This document shows, piece by piece, positions 36,194 to 42,758 of a stretch of DNA of 64,000 bases. The position numbers were made by a program, and so were the translations under genes. Origin of the DNA: Phenylobacterium hankyongense (GTDB taxonomy: Bacteria; Pseudomonadota; Alphaproteobacteria; Caulobacterales; Caulobacteraceae); assembly GCF_003254505.1 (NCBI RefSeq), contig NZ_QFYP01000001.1:62001-126000 (forward strand), written 5' to 3'. The notes beneath the pieces were generated by a model. That model had not been told where the DNA came from and did not search any database. It was given only the letters and a program-made list of their open reading frames with translations. The number at the start of each line of letters is the position of its first letter. Position 1 is the stretch's first letter.

Positions 36194-37375
36194 TTAGGCG
36201 ACGAGCTTCGTTTCAGCGGCGAGCGGCTGTTGCCGCGTCAGCCCGACAGGGCGGTCGACCAGGGCCTCGACCAGCCGGCCGCAGTCCCCCGCATCGGCCA
36301 CGAAGGCGCTGCTCGGAACCGCATCCAGCCGCTGGCGCAGCCCGGCGTAGGTCTCCGCGGTCAGCCCCTCGAGAAAGCCTTCCAGCTCCCCCGGATCGCC
36401 CAGCCGGACGCCGAACCCGTGCTCGGCCAGGTAGCGCCCGGTCTGCACGCCGGCCAGGGCGATCGGCGTCGCGCCGTAGCGTCCGCTCTCATAGATCCGA
36501 TTGGGCAGCAGCCAGGAGGAGTTCTGCCCCTCCTCCATGTAGTCGATGGCCCAGCTGAAATGGACGTCGCCATAGAGCCGAGGCAGATCCGCGGCCGTGT
36601 AGGCGCCGCCGAAGCTCACATTCGGCGCGGCCGCCACCTGGGCGTCGAAGTCGTCGAACTCGGTGTACGCCGGCCGCCCGTGGATCACGACCTCCACCAG
36701 GTCCGGCCGCCGCGCCGCCAGGGCGGTGAGGATGTCGAGGCTCTTGCGGCAGCGGATGGCCCCCATCCAGCCGATCCGCCACGGCGGTCCGGGCGGCCGC
36801 GGCGCAGGCCTGGCGGTCTGGCGGGGCTCCAGCTCCAACACCTTGTTCTCCATCAGCAGGGTCGGGATCGGCAGCGTGGCCCCCACCCCCTGGCGCGGTT
36901 CGAAATAGGCTTCCAGGAAGGCCGGCGAGCTGACGATCAGCAGGCTCGCGCGCCGCATCAGCGCGCGCTCCACCGCCCGCATGGCGCGGCTCTTGGCGCC
37001 CTCGCCCAGCATCAGGCGGTGGATGTCCAGGCATTCGTAGACCAGGGGCGCGTCGAGCCTGCAGGTCCGGCGGGCCGCCTCCGCCACCGCCAGCATCTCC
37101 AGGGTGCGGGCCATCACCACCTCGGCGCCGGCCAAGAGCTCGCGCCAGCGGCCGGAGGTCAGGGCGGCCCGCGCGGTCGCCTTGGCCCGGTGTCCCAGCC
37201 GCGCGTCATAGGTGCGGCCGAGGTCGACGGCGGGCGCGCCGGCGATGGTCTCCGGCGCGGTGTCGGTGCGGCGGAAACCCAGCACCACCGGCTGCGCGCC
37301 ACCGGCCTGCAGCATGCGCACCCGGCGGGTCACCGCCGGATCGGCGAGGTCATGGACGAAATAGGCCAGCTTCAC
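36194..37375 (-). CDS. GT-B type glycosyltransferase (GT4-like)
   Basis: The 393-residue protein has the two-domain GT-B look. An N-terminal domain starts VKLAYFVHDLADPAVTRRV, and the C-terminal domain contains WRIGWMGAIRCRKSLDIL, EVVIHGRPAY and NRIYESGRYGATPIALAGV, the acidic-residue nucleotide-sugar site of GT4-like enzymes. GTG 37375 is chosen because GGAGGG stands 9 nt upstream; the frame remains open to 37459. It lies upstream of the ExoA-like gene, separated by 193 bp. The sugar is unknown. Confidence 0.82.
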   Translation of the reverse strand: MKLAYFVHDLADPAVTRRVRMLQAGGAQPVVLGFRRTDTAPETIAGAPAVDLGRTYDARLGHRAKATARAALTSGRWRELLAGAEVVMARTLEMLAVAEAARRTCRLDAPLVYECLDIHRLMLGEGAKSRAMRAVERALMRRASLLIVSSPAFLEAYFEPRQGVGATLPIPTLLMENKVLELEPRQTARPAPRPPGPPWRIGWMGAIRCRKSLDILTALAARRPDLVEVVIHGRPAYTEFDDFDAQVAAAPNVSFGGAYTAADLPRLYGDVHFSWAIDYMEEGQNSSWLLPNRIYESGRYGATPIALAGVQTGRYLAEHGFGVRLGDPGELEGFLEGLTAETYAGLRQRLDAVPSSAFVADAGDCGRLVEALVDRPVGLTRQQPLAAETKLVA

Positions 37376-37508
37376 CGCGCGCAACCCTCCCCAGCTCCAG
37401 CATGCCGGCTTCAGCATGACGGACGCGAACCAAACGCGCGGCAAGCCGTTTGGAACCAAGCAAATGATCGCGTCGCCGGTTCGACGGGGCCGATCGGCGG
37501 GAGGGGCC

Positions 37509-38615
37509 TTGTCAGTGCAACCGGCGCGTCAGACGGAAGGTTCCCCGCCGGCTAAGGCCAAGGCGCCGGGCGAGGTCCGGTCCATCCAGTACCTGCGCGG
37601 GATCGCGGCTTTCGGCGTGCTGATCTACCACGCGGTCGACCGGGCCGGCGGCGCGTTCGGCGTCGGCGCGGCCGGGGTCGACGTCTTCTTCGTGATCTCC
37701 GGCTTCATCATGTGGGTGGTGACCTGCCGCCGCCCGCCCTCCCCGGGCCAGTTCCTGCTGCGGCGGGTGGAGCGGATCGTCCCGCTGTACTGGATGGTCA
37801 CGCTGGGCGTGGCGGCGATCGCCGTCCTGGTCCCCGCCGCCTTCCCGGCGATGAAGCCGACGCTCTCCCACGTCGCCCAGTCGCTGTTGTTCGTGCCGCA
37901 CCATGACGCCCAAGGGCTGATCGCCCCGCTGATCGTCCCCGGCTGGACCCTGAACTACGAGATGTTCTTCTACCTGCTGTTCGCGGTCGGCCTGCTGGCG
38001 CCGGCGAAGCTGCGGCCCTGGGTGGTCAGCGCCGCCCTCGTGGCCCTGGTGGCGATCCGGCCGCTGGGCGACGTGCAGAACCCGGTCTGGGCCACCTACA
38101 CCAATCCCCTGCTGCTGGAGTTCGGCGCCGGGGTCTGGCTGGGCAAGTGCTGGTCGGAGAACCGGCTGCCCGGCCGCGGCCTCTCCTGGGCGATGATCGC
38201 TGCGGGCGTCGCCGGCTTCGTCGCCGTCAGCCTCGCCGGGATCGATGTGGAGCCGGCCCGCATCCTCTACTGGGGCCTGCCCGCCGCCCTGCTGGTCACC
38301 GGCGCGGTCAGCCTGGAGCGGCACGGCCGGATCGCCGACTGGCCGCCGCTGCGCGCCCTCGGCGACGCCTCCTATTCCGTCTACCTGGTGCACGGCCTGG
38401 CGATCTCCGCGGCTTTCCGCGCCCTGCAGATGGCCCACGTCACCGCGCCCGCTGTCGTGCTGCCGGTGTCGCTGATCGTCGGCGTCGTGGCGGGCCTGGC
38501 CACCTACCGGCTGGTGGAGAAGCCGCTGATGCGCCTGTTCAAGACCGGCCTGGGCGCGCACCGGCCGAAGGCCCCAACGCCCCTGGCGGGCGTCGCGCCC
38601 GCCCCCGACGCCTAG
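37509..38615 (+). CDS. Acyltransferase 3 family membrane protein
   Basis: The protein has 368 residues and about ten helices. IQYLRGIAAFGVLIYHAVDR carries the catalytic His, followed by GVDVFFVISGFIMW and RRVERIVPLYW, all typical of the OafA/ExoZ acyltransferase-3 family. It probably O-acetylates or succinylates the exopolysaccharide. TTG 37509 follows GGGAGGGGCC; ATG 37416 and 37464 are in frame but lack ribosome-binding sites and would add a charged leader. It is divergent from the GT4-like gene. Its stop shares CTAG (38612-38615) with lldD. Confidence 0.88.
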   Translation: MSVQPARQTEGSPPAKAKAPGEVRSIQYLRGIAAFGVLIYHAVDRAGGAFGVGAAGVDVFFVISGFIMWVVTCRRPPSPGQFLLRRVERIVPLYWMVTLGVAAIAVLVPAAFPAMKPTLSHVAQSLLFVPHHDAQGLIAPLIVPGWTLNYEMFFYLLFAVGLLAPAKLRPWVVSAALVALVAIRPLGDVQNPVWATYTNPLLLEFGAGVWLGKCWSENRLPGRGLSWAMIAAGVAGFVAVSLAGIDVEPARILYWGLPAALLVTGAVSLERHGRIADWPPLRALGDASYSVYLVHGLAISAAFRALQMAHVTAPAVVLPVSLIVGVVAGLATYRLVEKPLMRLFKTGLGAHRPKAPTPLAGVAPAPDA

Positions 38616-39760
38616 TCGTCCAGGCGATCGAGCAGGTCCGGGCCGGCGTCGCGCACCGAGCTGCAGCCGGTGAGGATCATCGCCACCGCCAGCTCCGAGC
38701 GGAGCCGCGCCAGCATCTGCGCGATCTGCGCCTCGCCGCCGGCGGCCAGGGCGTAGGCCCAGGCGCGGCCGACGAAGCAGGCCTTCGCGCCCAGCGCCAC
38801 GGCCTTCAGCACATCCAGTCCGGAGCGGATGCCGCCGTCCACGTAGACCTCCAGGTCGCCGCCCACGGCGTCGGCCACCCGCGGCAGGGCGGAAATCGAG
38901 GATCGTACCCCGTCGAGCTGCCGGCCGCCGTGGTTGGAGACCACCAGCCCCTGGGCGCCGGCCCGGACCGCGTCGCGCGCGTCCTGCGGATCGAGCACGC
39001 CCTTGACCACGATCGGACCGTCCCAGGCCTCGCGGACGAAATCGAGGTCGGCCCAGGTCACCGAGCGGTCGAAGTTCCGCGCGATCCAGCTCAGGTAGTC
39101 GGTGACGCTCTGGCCCTCCTGCACCGCCCCGGCCACCGATCCCAGGGTGTGCGGCCGGCCGCGCGCCCAGACATCCCACATCCAGCCGGGATGGCTGAGC
39201 CCGTCCAGCGCCTGGTTCAGGAATCCGGACAGGCCGCTCGAACCGGTGAAGCCGGACCGCACGTCGCGGTAGCGGGCGCCGGGGATCGGCAGGTCGACGG
39301 TGAACACCAGCACCGGACTGCCCGCCTCCCGGGCCCGCGCGATCAGCTCGCGCATGAAGCCGCGGTCCTTGAGCATGTAGAGTTGGAACCAGGGAGCCGG
39401 GCCGGCGCGGACCACCTCCTCCACCGAGCACACCCCGACCGTGGAGAGGCAGAACGGCACGCCGGCCGCCGCCGCGGCCCTGGACGCCTGCACCTCGCCG
39501 CGCCGGCCGAACATGCCGGACATGCCGACCGGCGCGAGGCCCACCGGCATGGACAGCGTCTGCCCCAGCGTCTCGACGGCCATGTCCAGCGTGGTCATGT
39601 CGCGCATCACCCGCTGGCGCAGCGCGATCGCCTCCAGGTCCTCGACGTTGCGCCGCAGCGTCGCCTCCGCGTAGGAGCCGCCGTCGATATATTCGAAGAA
39701 CATCTTCGGCAGCCGGCGACGCGCGAGCTCCCGATAATCCGACACCGACGCCGCGCGCAT
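38612..39760 (-). CDS. lldD: FMN-dependent L-lactate dehydrogenase / alpha-hydroxy-acid oxidase
   Basis: The 382-residue protein aligns by eye with LldD from end to end: SDYRELARRRLPKMFFEYID, GGSYAEATLRRNVEDLEAIA, LAPVGMSGMFGRRGE, PWFQLYMLKDRGFM, VFTVDLPIPGARYRD, VVKGVLDPQDARDAV and SNHGGRQLDG with the catalytic His. It oxidises L-lactate (or a related 2-hydroxy acid) to the keto acid, passing electrons to quinone. No LldP permease or LldR regulator adjoins it. The region between it and the divergent small gene holds ATGAC-N7-GTCAT (39843-39859), a possible operator. Confidence 0.93.
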   Translation of the reverse strand: MRAASVSDYRELARRRLPKMFFEYIDGGSYAEATLRRNVEDLEAIALRQRVMRDMTTLDMAVETLGQTLSMPVGLAPVGMSGMFGRRGEVQASRAAAAAGVPFCLSTVGVCSVEEVVRAGPAPWFQLYMLKDRGFMRELIARAREAGSPVLVFTVDLPIPGARYRDVRSGFTGSSGLSGFLNQALDGLSHPGWMWDVWARGRPHTLGSVAGAVQEGQSVTDYLSWIARNFDRSVTWADLDFVREAWDGPIVVKGVLDPQDARDAVRAGAQGLVVSNHGGRQLDGVRSSISALPRVADAVGGDLEVYVDGGIRSGLDVLKAVALGAKACFVGRAWAYALAAGGEAQIAQMLARLRSELAVAMILTGCSSVRDAGPDLLDRLDD

Positions 39761-39884
39761 CTTCCCTCCCCTTGGCCTTCAGCCCGGACCCGACGGCAAG
39801 TTATCAATAGCGATTGCGGCCGTCTTGGATCGGGCGCGAACAATGACCTGGGGCGTCATAGGCCATTCCTCAGGAGAACCTAAG

Positions 39885-40190
39885 ATGCGAACGACCTTGA
39901 TCATCAGTGGAATTCTATCGCTCGCCCTGGCGCTGCCGGCGGCGGCGCAGACGACCGGCGCGGGCGGATCCACCAGCGGCTCGACCATGAGTCCGTCGAC
40001 GAGCGCCGGCTCGACCGGCGCCATGAGCAGCACGACGACCACCAAGAAGAAGGCGGCCAGGCATAAGAAGACTCATCGCTCCGCCGCCGCGGCGGCCAGC
40101 GGCTCCAACACCAGCAGCACGTCCAAGATGAGCAGCCCGGCCGCGACGGGAACCACCACCACGCCTCCGTCCAGCACGACTCCGCACTGA
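39885..40190 (+). CDS. Small secreted Ser/Thr/Lys-rich protein
   Basis: The 101-residue protein has signal peptide RTTLIISGILSLALALPAAAQ. The mature part is low in complexity: Ser/Thr/Gly blocks, then a basic patch TTTTKKKAARHKKTHRS, then Ser/Thr/Pro to the end. CAGGAG precedes the ATG. No family is recognisable; such exported, disordered, basic proteins occur in many Caulobacterales. It is followed by a perfect 12-bp hairpin. Confidence 0.75.
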   Translation: MRTTLIISGILSLALALPAAAQTTGAGGSTSGSTMSPSTSAGSTGAMSSTTTTKKKAARHKKTHRSAAAAASGSNTSSTSKMSSPAATGTTTTPPSSTTPH

Positions 40191-40196
40191 CCCGGT

Positions 40197-40223
40197 CCGG
40201 CGGAAGGCCCAGCCTTCCGCCGG
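40197..40223. terminator. Bidirectional 12-bp hairpin between convergent genes
   Basis: CCGGCGGAAGGC (40197-40208) pairs perfectly with GCCTTCCGCCGG (40212-40223) with a CCA loop. It fills almost all of the 34-bp gap between two convergent genes. There is no T-run, but stability and position support a terminator for both strands. Confidence 0.6.
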
Positions 40224-40224
40224 C

Positions 40225-40983
40225 CTAGGCCGAGGCCGTCGCCGGCGCCTCCGCGACCGCCGGCGCCGGTGGGCCCATGACGATCCAGACCTGATGGCCC
40301 CGCGCCATCAATTCGCCCGTGGCGCTGAACAGGGCCACGCCCGCCAGTTCCTTGCGGCCCTCGCGCGCCAGCGGCCAGGCGGTGACGATGCACGCCTCCC
40401 CGACCCGCGGCCGACGCAGGACCTCGCCGGTCATGGTGCCGAGCAGCGCGCCGTGGCGGCCTTCCTTCGCCACCCAGGCGAAGTAGCCGGGGCAATCCAG
40501 CGCCGCCCAGACAACTTCGGTCGTCGCCAGGCCGGCGGCGTCGGCGAAGGCCGCGTGCGGTGTCCAGACCCCCGCCAGATGGCCCAGCGGCGCGCCCTCG
40601 ATCTGACCGGCGAACACCCGCAGCCCGTCGCCCTCGTGGCGCTCCGGTCCGCAGGTGAAGCAGATCGGGTGGAAGCGCTGCTCCAGTCCGACATAGCCGC
40701 GGCCGGCCGCGCGGGCCGCCTCCAGGCTGGGCGGCTCCGGCGGAGTCGGCAGCTCCGCGCCGGACGCCGCCTGGCTCTTGCCGACCAGCGCCCCGTCGGC
40801 GTCGGTCATCAGGAGGGCGCCGTTCTCGGTCTCGAGATGGAGTTCGACATCCAGGGGAACCCGGGCGCGCAGCACCGAGGTGGCGGGACCGTCGATGTCC
40901 TTCGCCAGCACGCCGCAGACATAGCCGCCGTTGCCGGAGTTCGGGGGGCCGCAGAACTGCTGGCCGATCATGATTTTAGGCAA
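40225..40983 (-). CDS. Predicted hotdog-fold protein of unknown substrate
   Basis: The 252-residue protein looks like a double-hotdog acyl-CoA-binding protein: an N-terminal half with FCGPPNSGNGGYVCGVLAKD and ARVPLDVELHLETENGALLM, and a C-terminal half with CFTCGPER, GVWTPHAAFAD, GLATTEVVWAALDCPGYFAW and GTMTGEVLRRPRVGEACIV. The GNGGYVCG segment resembles the first helix region of thioesterases. CFTCGP, a CxxC pair, is odd for a thioesterase and might bind metal or respond to redox state. Its promoter region contains an A/T-rich inverted repeat CTTGGC-N19-GCCAAG (40995-41025). Confidence 0.65.
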   Translation of the reverse strand: MPKIMIGQQFCGPPNSGNGGYVCGVLAKDIDGPATSVLRARVPLDVELHLETENGALLMTDADGALVGKSQAASGAELPTPPEPPSLEAARAAGRGYVGLEQRFHPICFTCGPERHEGDGLRVFAGQIEGAPLGHLAGVWTPHAAFADAAGLATTEVVWAALDCPGYFAWVAKEGRHGALLGTMTGEVLRRPRVGEACIVTAWPLAREGRKELAGVALFSATGELMARGHQVWIVMGPPAPAVAEAPATASA

Positions 40984-40994
40984 ACCGAATGACT

Positions 40995-41025
40995 CTTGGC
41001 TGAAATGATCAAATCAATGGCCAAG
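40995..41025. promoter_or_regulatory. Inverted repeat CTTGGC-N19-GCCAAG in a divergent promoter region
   Basis: CTTGGC (40995-41000) and GCCAAG (41020-41025) flank an A/T-rich 19-bp spacer containing TGATCAAATCA. It lies 12 nt upstream of the hotdog-protein gene and about 130 nt upstream of the divergent 109-residue gene. A role as operator or promoter for either is inferred from position and composition. Confidence 0.3.
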
Positions 41026-41155
41026 GCTCCCACAAAATCTGGCCGCAGCGGAAGAGCCAAAATCCACCGCCCGGCGTTGGAGCGATGGGGCGGGCGCTGT
41101 AGCTTGCTCGCCAACCGCCCCCGGGCGGACTCAGAAGCCTATCGAGGAGAATGCG

Positions 41156-41485
41156 GTGAGCGAGCGGATGGAACGACCCTGGGCCCTGATGCGCCACCAC
41201 GCCGGCTGGGCGGACGTCTTCCACATCGAGAGCGAGACCCCGGATTCCATCACCGGCTTCTATCCGGACCGGGAGACGGTCGGTCCACCGGTCAACTATT
41301 CGGTCCGCGCCGTGCTCGCCCGCTATCCGACCCTCGAAGCCGCCCGCAGCGCGCGCGAGGAGGCGGTCGCCGAATGGCGCAAGCATGACGCCGCCGTGCG
41401 CGACGCCGAGACCCAGCTGCGGGAAGCCGAAAAGGCCCGCGAGGACGCCTGGGTCAAATGCCTGCGCGACGCCGCCGAGCGGTGA
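41156..41485 (+). CDS. Hypothetical protein with C-terminal coiled coil
   Basis: The 109-residue protein starts at GTG 41156 after GAGGAG. The first half is globular (PWALMRHHAGWADVFHIESE, TGFYPDRETVGPPVNYSVRA). The second half, from about residue 60, is a charged heptad-like helix: EAARSAREEAVAEWRKHDAA, then ETQLREAEKAREDAW. No signal peptide or membrane segment. I recognise no family. It is followed by a hairpin that overlaps the end of the convergent cytochrome gene. Confidence 0.7.
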   Translation: MSERMERPWALMRHHAGWADVFHIESETPDSITGFYPDRETVGPPVNYSVRAVLARYPTLEAARSAREEAVAEWRKHDAAVRDAETQLREAEKAREDAWVKCLRDAAER

Positions 41486-41493
41486 CGAGGCGG

Positions 41494-41518
41494 AAGGGGC
41501 TCAGAGGCTGAGCCCCTT
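41494..41518. terminator. Bidirectional 11-bp hairpin overlapping the cytochrome b561 stop
   Basis: AAGGGGCTCAG (41494-41504) pairs perfectly with CTGAGCCCCTT (41508-41518), loop AGG. The flanking A and T pairs give a short U-run on both strands. It spans the stop codon of the minus-strand cytochrome gene and lies 8 nt after the plus-strand stop, so it can end transcription from both sides. Confidence 0.65.
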
Positions 41519-42184
41519 CGACACCCACCAGGCGAAGGCCGCGGCCAGTACGGCGATCAGCACCGCGCGCCACGCAGGCGCAAAGCTCAGGGCCGGGTCG
41601 GCCGCGAACCGCCGGCGGCCGGTGATCATCGGCCCGATCAGGTTCGAGCGCTTGTAGGCCAGGTAGAAGACCACCGCCGCCACGTGCAGAACGACGAGCG
41701 CCTGCAGCGCCGAGAAGCTCCAGTGATGCCAGGCGGCGAACAGCCGGCCGGTGTCGAAGTCCACCCGGTCCGACAGCGGCCCGGACTCCAGGCCGTCGAC
41801 GTCCACTGCGAACAGGCCGGTGACGACCTGCACGACCGAGACGGCGAGAAGGGCCAGCACGCTCCAGGCGCCCAGCGGATTGTGGCCGGGCACATCCGTC
41901 CGCGTGCGGCTGGGCAGGGTCTTAAGATAGGCAAGCGTCGCGCCAGGGCCGCGGACGAAGCTGGCGAACCGGGCGCTGCCGGAGCCTGCGAACCCCCAGG
42001 CCAGCCGGAACGCCAGCAGGCCGAGCACCGCATAGCCGCTCCAGCGGTGCCAATCCATGTGGCCGGTCTCGCCCGCCCACCAGGAGAAGGCGATCAGCGC
42101 CGCCAGCGCCCAGTGGACGATCCGCGTGGGCGCGTCCCACAGCCGGGCGCGGACAGCGGCGCCTGCCGGATCCGCCGCGGCCAC
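41501..42184 (-). CDS. Cytochrome b561-type membrane protein
   Basis: The 227-residue protein has four to five helices with heme-ligand histidines in TRIVHWALAALIAFSWWAGE, MDWHRWSGYAVLG, FAAWHHWSFSALQALVVLHV, as in CybB/b561 family proteins and Ni/Fe-hydrogenase cytochrome b subunits. It starts at GTG 42184, one nucleotide after the stop of the cytochrome c' gene, so the two are co-transcribed. It probably passes electrons between quinol and the periplasmic cytochrome c'. Confidence 0.88.
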   Translation of the reverse strand: MAAADPAGAAVRARLWDAPTRIVHWALAALIAFSWWAGETGHMDWHRWSGYAVLGLLAFRLAWGFAGSGSARFASFVRGPGATLAYLKTLPSRTRTDVPGHNPLGAWSVLALLAVSVVQVVTGLFAVDVDGLESGPLSDRVDFDTGRLFAAWHHWSFSALQALVVLHVAAVVFYLAYKRSNLIGPMITGRRRFAADPALSFAPAWRAVLIAVLAAAFAWWVSKGLSL

Positions 42185-42185
42185 C

Positions 42186-42692
42186 CTAGGTCTTCTCGGG
42201 CACGCGATACTTGTCGTGGCAGTTCTTGCAGGCCCCGCCGGTGGCCTTCGCCTGCGCCTTGATCGCGGCGAGGTCCCCGGCGCCGGCGATCTCCTGCAGC
42301 TTGCCGCTTTCGACCTGCAGGCGGTTGACCGCGGCCGCGAAGCCGGCGGCGTCGCGCCAGACTTCCGGCTTGGCGTCAGTCTTGAAGCCGGACTCCACGC
42401 CGCTGCCCTTCGGGAACCAGGTGGGCAGCTGGGTGGTCAGACCCTTCAGCTTGGTGGCGTTGGTGGCGATCAGCGCCTTGTTCGGATTGCTCTTCTTCAA
42501 CTCGTCGTTGATGGCCTTGAAGGCCGCGCCCTGCTGCTTGAAGTTCTGATGGCGCATGTAGGCCGCCTTGGCGCCTGGCGCGCTCGGCATCGGCCCCATG
42601 TGCTCGTGGGCGAAGGCCCCGCCGGCGGCGCTCGCCGCACCAATCGCCATCGCGAGCGCCAGCGCGCCGCCCCTGCCCAACGTCATCGCCAT
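42186..42692 (-). CDS. Cytochrome c' (c-prime), periplasmic
   Basis: The 168-residue protein has a signal peptide (ALALAMAIGAASAAGGAFAH) and a four-helix cytochrome c' body. RHQNFKQQGAAFKAINDELK starts it and the C-terminal heme site CKNCHDKYR (Cys155, Cys158, His159) ends it, as in the cytochrome c prime family. These five-coordinate hemes bind NO and CO. GGAAGG precedes the ATG. It is paired with a b561 membrane cytochrome, a common gene order. Confidence 0.92.
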   Translation of the reverse strand: MAMTLGRGGALALAMAIGAASAAGGAFAHEHMGPMPSAPGAKAAYMRHQNFKQQGAAFKAINDELKKSNPNKALIATNATKLKGLTTQLPTWFPKGSGVESGFKTDAKPEVWRDAAGFAAAVNRLQVESGKLQEIAGAGDLAAIKAQAKATGGACKNCHDKYRVPEKT

Positions 42693-42758
42693 GAAGCGTA
42701 CCTTCCGATCCGAGCCCTGGCGGACATTGCCGGGGCGACGGAGCGGCCGTCAACGGGC

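Noticed and set aside
38585-38603. Hairpin GGCGGGCG-TCG-CGCCCGCC near the end of the acyltransferase gene
   Set aside because: It is in coding sequence for a Pro/Ala-rich tail; such G+C-rich dyads are frequent by chance, and it is 9 nt before the stop without a U-run.
37512-39431. A 639-codon minus frame across acyltransferase and lldD
   Set aside because: It is antisense to the acyltransferase and out of frame with lldD, with Arg/Gly-rich composition typical of a shadow frame.
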